This document shows, one piece after another, positions 33,053 to 40,433 of a stretch of 40,433 nucleotides of DNA. The position numbers and the translations under genes are program-made. A model generated the notes under the pieces. It did no database searches, was not told where the DNA came from, and saw only the letters and a list, made by a program, of their open reading frames with translations. The stretch spans positions 1 to 40,433 of the forward strand of contig CAYYYP010000033.1 in NCBI GenBank assembly GCA_964475985.1, read 5' to 3'. How positions within the stretch are numbered: position 1 is the first letter of the stretch; each line of letters starts with the position of its first letter. The DNA comes from CAYYYP01 sp964475985 (GTDB lineage Bacteria; Bdellovibrionota; UBA1018; CAYHWW01).

Positions 33053-34171
33053 TTACTGAATACGAACGGTTTTTCCCGCCAAATGGCTCAGAACGGTGTG
33101 AACGATATCTTTTGCGGCGTCCGGCTTGTGAAACTTTGCCATATTGCCACGCAATCCCTGAAGTGCACCCGGATTTTTCAGAAAATTCAAAAAAACTTGT
33201 GCAAGTTCAGCACCGTTGGTTTTACCTTGGGTGAATACCAATGCCGCGCCCCGGCTCTCCAAAATGCGTGCATTTTTTTCTTGGTGATTCCCGGCGGCAA
33301 AAGGGAAGGGCACAAAAATCGCGGCATTCTGCGTGGCCGCTAGCTCAGAAATAGTTCCGCTGCCGGCTCTAGCTACAACGATATCGGACTGGTCATACAT
33401 TTCTTGCATTTTGTAGATGAATGCTTCGGCCACGGCTGGAAATTGCAATTTTTCGTAGGCCTGTCTTACCCAAGCAAGGTCGCGTTCGCCGGTTTGGTGG
33501 AGGAAAGAAAACCGCCCCAGATTTTCTGGGTCGTTGGCCTTCAGCCATTCGGCGGCTTCCACCATGAGTTTGTTGATGCCCGTGGCGCCTTGGGAGCCCC
33601 CAAAGGCAAAGACCGTAAATTTACCCGCGCCAATTTGATTCAACTTTTCCTTGGGCTGCATAAGACTGCGGGCAGGATTTCCGGTAACGATGCTCTTCGC
33701 GGCCGCAATCCCGTCAGGAATTTCATCAAAGGCCAAAAAAACTTTTTCGGAGAGGGCGGCGGCAATTTTATTGGTGAAGCCCGCCACCGAATTTTGTTCC
33801 AGCACAAAACAGGGAACCCTTAGGATTCTTGCGCCCACGATACAGGGGCCCGCCGCGTAACCGCCGACGCCAATGACCGCGTCCGCTTTGAATTGGCGAA
33901 TTTGTTTCATGCAAAAAAGTATGGCGCGGGGGAGTTGCAGTAGAGTTTTTAGGCGATGCAAGACACTCTGGCCGACTAACTTTCCCAGAGTAAAGGTTCT
34001 AAGCTCAAAACCGGCTTTAGGAACAAGTTTGTTTTCCATGCCGGCGCTGGTACCAATAAAAAGTATTTCATGAATTTCTTGCGGAGTGCTTTGTTTCTTG
34101 AATTGTTCCGCGATGGCGATGCCACCGAACACATGCCCTCCGGTCCCGCCCCCAGCAATCATGATTCGCAT
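33053..34171 (-). CDS. murG: Lipid II synthase MurG (GlcNAc transferase)
   Basis: A 372-residue GT-B glycosyltransferase that adds GlcNAc to lipid I on the inner face of the membrane. Motifs: MRIMIAGGGTGGHVFGGIAIAE, GVGGYAAGPCIVGA, EQNSVAGFTNK, TGNPARS, FGGSQGATGIN and the donor-site VARAGSGTISELAA, followed by PFPFAAGNHQEKNA. ATG 34171 has GGGAG 7 bases upstream and gives the standard N-terminus; an earlier in-frame start at 34219 lies inside ftsW and is rejected. It overlaps ftsW by 13 bases. Confidence 0.96.
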   Translation of the reverse strand: MRIMIAGGGTGGHVFGGIAIAEQFKKQSTPQEIHEILFIGTSAGMENKLVPKAGFELRTFTLGKLVGQSVLHRLKTLLQLPRAILFCMKQIRQFKADAVIGVGGYAAGPCIVGARILRVPCFVLEQNSVAGFTNKIAAALSEKVFLAFDEIPDGIAAAKSIVTGNPARSLMQPKEKLNQIGAGKFTVFAFGGSQGATGINKLMVEAAEWLKANDPENLGRFSFLHQTGERDLAWVRQAYEKLQFPAVAEAFIYKMQEMYDQSDIVVARAGSGTISELAATQNAAIFVPFPFAAGNHQEKNARILESRGAALVFTQGKTNGAELAQVFLNFLKNPGALQGLRGNMAKFHKPDAAKDIVHTVLSHLAGKTVRIQ

Positions 34172-35325
34172 AAAGATTTCTCCCGCAATTGAATGAGCAG
34201 GCCACAGAGGAAAAGCCAAACTACGATGGAACTGCCACCGTAGGAAATGAGGGGGAGGGGTAACCCTTTAGCGGGTAGCATTCCTAAAACTACGCCCATA
34301 TGGAGAGTAGCCTGGAGGCCAAAAAGCACGGAAATACCCAGCGCCAATGCGCGCTCAAACGGATCATATAATATGCGAGCAGCCTTAAGCCCGCTTTGCA
34401 CAATCATAAAATAAAGGGCGCAAAGCATAACGATTGCAATGAGGCCTGCCTCCTCAGCAATCACGGCGAAAATAAAATCGTTATGGGCTTCCGGTAAATA
34501 AAAAAGTTTTCCTTTGGAATTACCAAAACCCACGCCCGTAAGGCCCCCGTTGTAAACGGCCAATAGGCTCTGTATGACCTGGAACCCTTTTCCGGAAGCA
34601 TCAAGCCACGGGTCAAGGAAAGATTCAAACCGCGCCCTACGGTAGGCTGAGGTCGCAATGAGAATGGTTGCAGTGGGAATGAGGATCCCCGCCAGCGTCA
34701 CAAGGTAACGCCACGAAACGCCCAGGCCCACTAAGATCAAAGTCGTGGAGATAAGGAGTAGGGCCGTGGTGCCAAAATCCGGCTGCAGCATGAGCAGGAC
34801 GTAAATGGGTAAAACGCTGGTGAAGTAAGACAAAAAATTTGTACGAAAGTTTTCTGAAACTTCCGGGGTAAAAAGTTTTCGTTTGGCTTGGGTGGCTAAA
34901 AATAAAAGTACCGCAATTTTGATGAGCTCAGATGGCTGCAATTGAAGGTTGAAGACATGGGGAATTCGAATTTGAATCCACCGACTAGCGCCGCCCGCTT
35001 TATGGCCCAGGCCAGGAATGAAAGTGCAGATGAGCAAAAAAATCGCGCCACCCATGATGACGTAGGTCTTTTTCTGAAGAAATTTAAAGGAGAGTCTTTG
35101 ACCAATAAAAAAGAAGACCAATCCAATGCCAACGAAAATGAGCTGGCGCTTAAAAAAGAAAAGCCCTTCGTGAAACTTCTCTTGGGCATAAATGAAACTG
35201 GTGCTGTAGACCATCACAAGTCCAAAGAGTGTAATGGCAAAAACCGCAAGGGTCATAAGCGCCGTTTGATAATGAATTTCTTTCCTTGGTCCTTGAATGT
35301 TTTTTTCAGAGAAGCTTAATTTCAT
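34159..35325 (-). CDS. ftsW: Septal peptidoglycan polymerase FtsW (SEDS family)
   Basis: A 388-residue membrane protein with about ten helices, a SEDS glycosyltransferase that polymerises lipid II at the septum with FtsI. Motifs: ALMTLAVFAITLFGLVMVYSTS, the helix-2/3 region ending LGHKAGGASRWIQI, LQPSELIKIAVLLFLA, MLQPDFGTTALL, NGGLTGVGFGNSKGKLFYLPEAHNDFIFAVIAEE, and the last GLPLPLISYGGSSIV. Its ATG (35325) has no Shine-Dalgarno at normal distance. The nearest one (GGGAGG) serves a 10-codon upstream ORF in another frame, and a stop codon four codons upstream excludes a longer FtsW. Confidence 0.96.
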   Translation of the reverse strand: MKLSFSEKNIQGPRKEIHYQTALMTLAVFAITLFGLVMVYSTSFIYAQEKFHEGLFFFKRQLIFVGIGLVFFFIGQRLSFKFLQKKTYVIMGGAIFLLICTFIPGLGHKAGGASRWIQIRIPHVFNLQLQPSELIKIAVLLFLATQAKRKLFTPEVSENFRTNFLSYFTSVLPIYVLLMLQPDFGTTALLLISTTLILVGLGVSWRYLVTLAGILIPTATILIATSAYRRARFESFLDPWLDASGKGFQVIQSLLAVYNGGLTGVGFGNSKGKLFYLPEAHNDFIFAVIAEEAGLIAIVMLCALYFMIVQSGLKAARILYDPFERALALGISVLFGLQATLHMGVVLGMLPAKGLPLPLISYGGSSIVVWLFLCGLLIQLREKSLCES

Positions 35326-35338
35326 GGTGAGTCTTCAT
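35306..35338 (-). CDS. 10-codon leader ORF overlapping the ftsW start
   Basis: On the minus strand, ATG at 35338 follows GGGAGG (35347-35352) at an ideal 8-base spacing and reads MKTHHEIKLL then TGA. It is out of frame with ftsW and its end overlaps the first 20 bases of ftsW. No better ribosome-binding site exists for ftsW itself. It could control ftsW by translational coupling or reinitiation. It could also mark a sequence error near the ftsW start. Confidence 0.42.
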   Translation of the reverse strand: MKTHHEIKLL

Positions 35339-35496
35339 AGTTTAAACCTCCCGGATGACTCCTGCCCTAGGTAAAATGTACCGCCTATCAATTTGTGCGG
35401 AAGGCCGGCCAGTTAGATCTGGGGTTTTTTAAAATTGCGCCAGTAGTTAGAAGAAATTGTGAGCCCAAGCCCTGCTGTGTTAGGCGTCATCCGAAG

Positions 35497-36729
35497 ATGA
35501 ACCGTTTTATAAATTTAATGTATTTGACTCTAGGCGCTTTTAACTTTCTTAGCGCGTCCTATTCAGGCGCGGTCGATAACCCACGGCCGAGGACGCTCGT
35601 CCAGCCGTACCGCAACGACGGGCTCCCCCGAAAGAACTACGACGAATGCATGGATCACTTGGTCGCAAAGCCCGATCGCTATGCGGTGAGCTTAACTTTA
35701 AACGACGGCTCCACCTACGTTTATAAGTTAAACGCATTTTTAGGTTTGGGAACCACTCATATCGTTTTTTCAGCGAATGAGACTTCTTCCGCTTCAACAT
35801 CGGGATACCCAAGCTGGTTCCCGGTAGTCTTAAGGTTGCCCATATCCGCTGACCCGCGACCGGCGGGTAACAGCATACGGGCTCGGCGACTTTTTGACTG
35901 GGCTACGCAACTATCCCGAGCTTCGGCGCGGATTTCCCGAGATGTGCGGGATGAAGGTGTTTATCGGGAAGTTTTCGACTTTCCGGAATCCGACCCCTTC
36001 GTCAGTGAACAGCTAGGATATGTGATACCGAACTCCCGTGCTCCGCGGGTTGCTAGGTTGCTCAATCGATGGGCTTTATCCTCAAATGGTTTGGTGCGAT
36101 TTTTCGTGCAGGATTATGTACCTGGCATCGTTCCATTTCTGGATTTGTTTTTGCTCTCCGAGGATGGCACTCCCCTTTATTCAGTAACGGACTTTGAAGC
36201 GGCGCTGGCTGACCTGCGAAGTTGGTTGCTTCGTGCATATGCCGTTAAAAATATTTTTGATTTTAACCTGACGGCCCTCGGGTGGTTGGGAAAAAATTCG
36301 GTTAAGTTGCCGGGTGAACTCAGCGCCACCGGCGGAATGGTACTGATTGATATCGGTGATTGGCGGGAGGCGGAGTTAGCTCCTGAAAGGTGGCGCTCAG
36401 CCTCCGGAGAAAGTGGACGTTTAGACGAAGAAAATCTGGCTCAACAACTTTTGCACACGCTTTCCGTGGATGATCGGCGTCAAATTTTGGGAACGGCCTT
36501 GGCGTTGCGGGAAGCAAAGAAGGTTTCGATCCATCATGCCTTGGGTTATGCCCGAACTCGGATCGAGGGCAGGTTTGAAGTTTCTGAAGAATTAAGAAGC
36601 TTAGGGAAGCTCTACGAAAATATGGTTTCTGAAGATCGGATAAGCCGGCTTGTTTCCTTGTTGGACGAAATAAGGGAGCAGATTCTTGCGGAAAGAATGG
36701 GGCTTTTGACGGGTGATTCCGCTTATTAG
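35497..36729 (+). CDS. Secreted protein with kinase-like sequence pattern
   Basis: A 410-residue protein with a signal peptide (MNRFINLMYLTLGAFNFLSA...). I know no family. The order of motifs recalls a protein-kinase/APH-like fold: a glycine-rich loop after paired strands (LGLGTTHIVFSA, 82-93), a strand PVVLRLP (109-115) with Arg where the ATP-lysine would be, a hinge-like QDYVPG (205-210), a catalytic-loop-like IFDFNLTALGW (253-263), and VLIDIGDW (282-289) where a DFG-type metal-binding Asp would lie. A helical C-lobe follows. The asparagine normally five residues after the catalytic Asp is missing, so it could be an inactive relative or a coincidence. The GTG at 35395 is an alternative start but would bury the signal peptide. 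Confidence 0.65.
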   Translation: MNRFINLMYLTLGAFNFLSASYSGAVDNPRPRTLVQPYRNDGLPRKNYDECMDHLVAKPDRYAVSLTLNDGSTYVYKLNAFLGLGTTHIVFSANETSSASTSGYPSWFPVVLRLPISADPRPAGNSIRARRLFDWATQLSRASARISRDVRDEGVYREVFDFPESDPFVSEQLGYVIPNSRAPRVARLLNRWALSSNGLVRFFVQDYVPGIVPFLDLFLLSEDGTPLYSVTDFEAALADLRSWLLRAYAVKNIFDFNLTALGWLGKNSVKLPGELSATGGMVLIDIGDWREAELAPERWRSASGESGRLDEENLAQQLLHTLSVDDRRQILGTALALREAKKVSIHHALGYARTRIEGRFEVSEELRSLGKLYENMVSEDRISRLVSLLDEIREQILAERMGLLTGDSAY

Positions 36730-36733
36730 GAGC

Positions 36734-38320
36734 TTATGGTTCCCGCAGGCCACGGCGAAGGTTGTCCGCGGCGCAATGAATGAGTTCGGCGTCATCGGCA
36801 TTGTGATTTTCATCGGAGTGACCACTGCCGTCAGCGGTTTCTGGCGCGTCGTCGGGTGCCACCCTTACGCGAACTTCGGGTACCGCATCGGTGTCGATGC
36901 GAACGTTTTCGGCTCGTTCTAGCTCGTCGATTTTCCGGATCATGATTTCAACTTGTTCCGGCAAGTTGGAGAAGTTTGAAGGAATTTCCTCCGAGCCAAT
37001 GGGATCCTTCCTGTGCGCAAGCATGATCCTTAGTATTGTCGACCGCACCTCTGGAGTAAGATCTACATGGAGCGATTTCTCCCAAGTGTCTGTAGCAACA
37101 AAAGTTCTTTTTAAAATATCCAAGACGCCCGGTTTGCGAGTTTGGCCTGGAAGTACGTATCCGATCAACTCAACTAGCGTCGCGGAGCTTAGGGTTCCGA
37201 TTTCTGCAATTCGATTAAGGATTGCAAGCCGTGCTTCCGGCGTCGAGGCAGTTCTCAGTAGCGAAAGCAGTTTAGCTTCGGGCAATTCAAACCGAACTAA
37301 GTTTAAGTTTCTACGCATTGCCCGTAGGGCTTCGGTTCGAGCTGCGGATGGATCTATCGTTTGGGGTGGTGCTCGATAAACAGCGCCTGCAGGATGTACC
37401 TCCGCCGGAGCATCCCCCGGCAGTGCGGTGCGAAGTCGCTTGATACGTTTGACTAGGTCTGGCCTTGTGACCGCGTAGGGAAGACTTGCCAGCAAACGCG
37501 TAGCTTCCAACCTGACGTGATCAATCCTCGCTTGAACGTCGGCTTCCCGGTAGGTTTGATCCAGGGTGGCCCTTCGTTTATGAAGCTTCAGGTAGTTTTC
37601 CACTTGAGGATTACCAGGTTCGACTAAAGTTATGAGTTGCTCGATATCAGCATCGGTCCGCGGGTGATCTTTCACCATCGCCAATGCCATAGCAATGTAA
37701 CGAAAATTATTTAATGTAGAAATGATGCGAAAGAGAGTTTCGTGGTCGGCGATTTGTAAAAATCTCGTTCTAAAAAATTCTGGTTCAAATTTATCATAAC
37801 CATTTAGGTTTTTTATGAGTGCAGCTTGTACGTCAGGATTGGTGTGAAAATACGGGATGAGTACGTCTTCCAGCGCCGGCCTTGCTTCAGCAAGACTCAT
37901 ATCCAATCCAGCAACGAGTCCTGTTCGGACCTGTGGATTATCGCCAGTCAGATGACCCAATGCCCGGATGAGTTCAACTTGATGCGGGCAGTCTCTGCTC
38001 CAGAGTTTCTTAAAAACTTTTTCAACTATGCTCGGGTGTGATGCAAAACCAGTGAGGAGCACCTCAAATGCCCAAACCCTGGTATTGGCGTTGCTTACAA
38101 AAAGGCAATCAATCAGGATCCGCTGGGTGTCCGTGTCGTGCAGCCTCTGCACAAGGCCCGCTCGGCCTCCACGATCCGAAAGGATGGTCGACATGATCTG
38201 AATCTCTTTTTCCCGCATGGCGCCAGAGCGCAAAAGTTCAATGCAGTACCCTTGGGTCGGACCCAAGCTAAAGAGGGTAAGTATTAAAATGAGGATCGTG
38301 CATGGACTGAGACGGTTCAC
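36734..38320 (-). CDS. Secreted HEAT-repeat-like protein
   Basis: A 528-residue exported protein (signal peptide MNRLSPCTILILILTLFSLGPTQG). The first half has HEAT-like helical pairs: SNANTRVWAFEVLLTGF, CPHQVELIRALGHLTGDNPQVRTGLVAGL and NPDVQAALIKNL. A second repeat region (about 340-450) contains LLSLLRTASTPEARLAILNRIAEIG and LTPEVRSTILRIMLAH, and the C-terminus is acidic and His/Asp-rich. It recalls the 955-residue HEAT protein at 24999-27866 in design and may be a distant paralogue. It starts with GTG at 38320 and converges on the kinase-like gene with only 4 bases between stops. Confidence 0.73.
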   Translation of the reverse strand: MNRLSPCTILILILTLFSLGPTQGYCIELLRSGAMREKEIQIMSTILSDRGGRAGLVQRLHDTDTQRILIDCLFVSNANTRVWAFEVLLTGFASHPSIVEKVFKKLWSRDCPHQVELIRALGHLTGDNPQVRTGLVAGLDMSLAEARPALEDVLIPYFHTNPDVQAALIKNLNGYDKFEPEFFRTRFLQIADHETLFRIISTLNNFRYIAMALAMVKDHPRTDADIEQLITLVEPGNPQVENYLKLHKRRATLDQTYREADVQARIDHVRLEATRLLASLPYAVTRPDLVKRIKRLRTALPGDAPAEVHPAGAVYRAPPQTIDPSAARTEALRAMRRNLNLVRFELPEAKLLSLLRTASTPEARLAILNRIAEIGTLSSATLVELIGYVLPGQTRKPGVLDILKRTFVATDTWEKSLHVDLTPEVRSTILRIMLAHRKDPIGSEEIPSNFSNLPEQVEIMIRKIDELERAENVRIDTDAVPEVRVRVAPDDAPETADGSGHSDENHNADDAELIHCAADNLRRGLREP

Positions 38321-38506
38321 GTTTAAAGTCTCGGCTCATGAACCGAAGGGATTAACTTAAATTAAACCAATTTATAGCGCCCGGAATTTTGTTCCACATT
38401 TTTAGGCCTCGATAATTTCTGCCTAGCTTAGCCCGCACCGGCCATGGAGCTAATCGATTTGATCCCGGACTTCCCGCCTGAGATGACTTTTCAGCTGCAG
38501 GAATAG

Positions 38507-39331
38507 TTAGCGAGCCAAAGCCTCCGCTCCAATACCTTCCGCCGCACTCGCTCCGGCAGCGGGACTTGGAACCGGCAAAAAGGCTGGCGCATTTATAAAC
38601 CCAGCCGACGCGGCGGCCGCTTCACTGATGGCCGTGCTGCTTGTGGTACCTGGATCTCTAACGATGCGTAGTCTTCTTGGCGCTGCAGCTCCGGCCCCAC
38701 TCACGGCCGCTCCCCCGGGTCCGGTACCGGGTGGAGTGCAACCCGCTGGGTCATTCACCGCATTAAAAGCACGGCTCATGCTGACCCTAAGTTCATTTCG
38801 TTGCGGTAGTAAGTTAAGCGGTTCTTCAAAGGCGTGCAACGGCCCATCTAGTGCGCTACGAAAACTGGATTGATGCAATATTCTGGAAACTTGCACGGCG
38901 GTGCCGGGCCCGCCTGCCGCTAAACGGGTCCTCACCGCTATATCGTCGGTACCCATCGCATGAAGCGGAATTCCCGCCGCAAAACAACCGGCGAGCCGAT
39001 CGATGTCACTAAGGTTCGTGCAAATTTGCTGACGAATCGCCTCGCGGGCATGCGCAGCGTGAACGTCGGGGCGAAAAAGCGCTCCGCATCTTTCGCGGTT
39101 CGTGGCCAATCTGAGTTGTTGGCCCCTTAACTGGTGAATGAGCGCATGCTGAGTAGGCGGCATGCCAGGTGGAGCGTTAAAATAACGTCGATGTTCAGCT
39201 TCATCGAACCCAGGACTAAAAAAATCCTTCGCCAGCTGAGTCAATTCCGCGCAGGTCATGGTCGCATGAACAGAAGTAGTAAAGCTTAGCAGTCCAAAAA
39301 ATATCCCGAATCCAAAAACCAACTTCTTCAT
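38507..39331 (-). CDS. Secreted protein of unknown function
   Basis: A 274-residue protein with a clear signal peptide (MKKLVFGFGIFFGLLSFTTSVHA, cleavage before TMTCAEL). The middle is helical, with several cysteines (TCAEL, RCGALF, ICTNL, GCFAAG) that could form disulfides in the periplasm. The C-terminal third is low-complexity Gly/Ala/Pro/Ser. No family or active site is recognised. It is divergent from the next orphan, sharing a 154-base promoter region. Confidence 0.66.
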   Translation of the reverse strand: MKKLVFGFGIFFGLLSFTTSVHATMTCAELTQLAKDFFSPGFDEAEHRRYFNAPPGMPPTQHALIHQLRGQQLRLATNRERCGALFRPDVHAAHAREAIRQQICTNLSDIDRLAGCFAAGIPLHAMGTDDIAVRTRLAAGGPGTAVQVSRILHQSSFRSALDGPLHAFEEPLNLLPQRNELRVSMSRAFNAVNDPAGCTPPGTGPGGAAVSGAGAAAPRRLRIVRDPGTTSSTAISEAAAASAGFINAPAFLPVPSPAAGASAAEGIGAEALAR

Positions 39332-39485
39332 GCGTACCCCAATAGAAATAGTTTATAGTCTCCAACTTAAGTTACCAGGGGTAAAAATCATTCTCTCCGG
39401 CAACAACTCTTCATCCGGTGCCACTCACTAGGAAAAAATGATCCACTGCATTGCCGGAGCAAAGCTCAGGTGTTAACCGGCACGC

Positions 39486-40334
39486 ATGCGCCATCATTTT
39501 GTCGTCGGTATTTTCGCGATCTCCATTCTATTTCTAAAATGCGTAACCACAGCCCAAGCCGCAGGCCCTCGGCATTCAGCCTATTGCCAACTTTTGCTCA
39601 CGGATGGCCATCTTCCCTACGATACCGTATGGAATCCCGAAGCACCGTTGCTTGACGAATTCCCCGCGGGGCTCCTCCCCAACTCGAGATTAGTGAGTGC
39701 CATCGTTGAAGCACACCCTGCGCAGCGCCCACTTTTCGCCGCCACTGCCGCGTCAGAAGTTTCAAGATTCTCAAGCTTCTTAAATGCATCCGCCACAAGC
39801 CCCGAAGCCCTCGGAATCAAACGCCCCCAAGAATTGCGGGATATCTTTTTAAAAATGACAGTTCAGGCACTTGAAACTTCCCCGGCATTCCTTCGTTTTC
39901 ACCGAAAATGGATTAACATTCGGGAATTTCTCCCAGGCTTTCGAACCGACTTCGGAAAGGATGAATACGAACCCATTCCCTTTGCATCTAACCCGTTAGC
40001 GCTCCTCCCGCGCGAAATGCAGAGAAGACTTCTCACAAATCTTTTAGCAAACCCACCAAACGTCCCACCCGCACTAAGAGCTGCCGTAATGGAAGAAGCC
40101 GCCGAAGAACTAAGAGCCGTAAATCAAACAGAGTTCGCCTTAGACGCCACCCCCCGCAGCCGAATGCCCGGCGAATCCCACGCGCCGCTCGATCGTCTCC
40201 CCATCCACGAAGAAGTTCTGTTCCAAAAATTCAAAGAAAAATACGTCGGCCACCGCCCCATCTCAGAACAAGAATTCACCCGCGCCCTCAACCACCACGT
40301 AATCCTAATCCCCGACCACCCCTTACCAGAATAA
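39486..40334 (+). CDS. Secreted protein of unknown function, C-rich 3' half
   Basis: A 282-residue protein with a signal peptide (MRHHFVVGIFAISILFLKCVTTAQA, cleavage before AGPRHS). The body is helical and rich in Arg, Leu, Pro and Glu, with no motif I can name. The last 300 bases are strikingly rich in C on the coding strand, with C or A in most third codon positions. This differs from the other plus-strand genes here and may mean a different origin. AGGTG lies 13 bases before the ATG. It is divergent from the neighbouring secreted orphan. Confidence 0.62.
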   Translation: MRHHFVVGIFAISILFLKCVTTAQAAGPRHSAYCQLLLTDGHLPYDTVWNPEAPLLDEFPAGLLPNSRLVSAIVEAHPAQRPLFAATAASEVSRFSSFLNASATSPEALGIKRPQELRDIFLKMTVQALETSPAFLRFHRKWINIREFLPGFRTDFGKDEYEPIPFASNPLALLPREMQRRLLTNLLANPPNVPPALRAAVMEEAAEELRAVNQTEFALDATPRSRMPGESHAPLDRLPIHEEVLFQKFKEKYVGHRPISEQEFTRALNHHVILIPDHPLPE

Positions 40335-40433
40335 ACTCCGCCGCACTCCCTTCCGACCTTCCCCCATTCTCCTTCCCAAAGCCGTGGCGTCGCAAAAAAA
40401 ACAATGAAGCACTTCGGTCGTAATAAAAAAAAC

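Noticed and set aside
40335..40433. A-runs at the window end as a terminator for a gene beyond the window
   Set aside because: No stable stem precedes the T-runs on the minus strand; only a 4-bp GAAG/CTTC pairing is visible.

Overview
This window is chromosomal DNA of a Gram-negative bacterium. It encodes outer-membrane barrels, lipoproteins with lipoboxes, a peptidoglycan/division cluster and a full riboflavin operon. Moderate GC content, many secreted proteins with no recognisable family, a PhaR-type regulator, a matrixin-type surface protease and an HD-GYP gene inside the mur cluster suggest a deltaproteobacterial-type lineage. Bdellovibrionota is my best guess, but it is an inference from gene style and not from a marker gene. 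I see no transposase, integrase, phage gene or CRISPR array. No gene-free stretch exceeds about 260 bases.

Layout. 67-142: tRNA-Lys(CUU), minus strand. 389-4348 (+): a secreted/membrane protein, an overlapping matrixin metalloprotease, an AMIN-like periplasmic protein and a lipoprotein, probably one envelope operon. 4361-11175 (-): tsaD, rsmA, a FadL-type porin, a DUF502 membrane protein, smpB, an acyl-CoA ligase behind its own sigma-70-like promoter, and rpoZ. 11294-12823 (+): a secreted orphan with an acidic tail. 12794-17335 (-): a phaR-like regulator and a strong terminator hairpin, then a small barrel protein and ribD-ribE-ribBA-ribH, with no FMN riboswitch. 17597-24150 (+): a tightly coupled operon of a TPR lipoprotein, a LolB-like lipoprotein and a complete peptide ABC transporter (two permeases, two ATPases) without a substrate-binding protein.

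24183-24802 (-): a nucleotidyltransferase coupled by an ATGA overlap to a 36-codon gene, a toxin-antitoxin-like layout. 24999-27866 (+): a large secreted HEAT-repeat protein, separated from the next cluster by a perfect 23-bp hairpin. 27942-35325 (-): ftsW-murG-murC-(HD-GYP)-murB-kimA, a partial dcw cluster carrying a signalling protein and a KimA-type potassium importer; a 10-codon leader ORF with the best ribosome-binding site overlaps the ftsW start. 35497-40334: four secreted orphans, one with a pattern resembling a kinase-like fold and one a second HEAT protein.

The housekeeping blocks cover translation quality control, riboflavin, fatty-acid activation and cell-wall precursor synthesis. 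The accessory material lies between them as single secreted genes. The most promising leads are the nucleotidyltransferase/small-protein pair, the kinase-like secreted protein, the HD-GYP/KimA additions to the mur operon, and the ftsW leader ORF. TTG and GTG starts are common; several were assigned from Shine-Dalgarno position and signal peptides.
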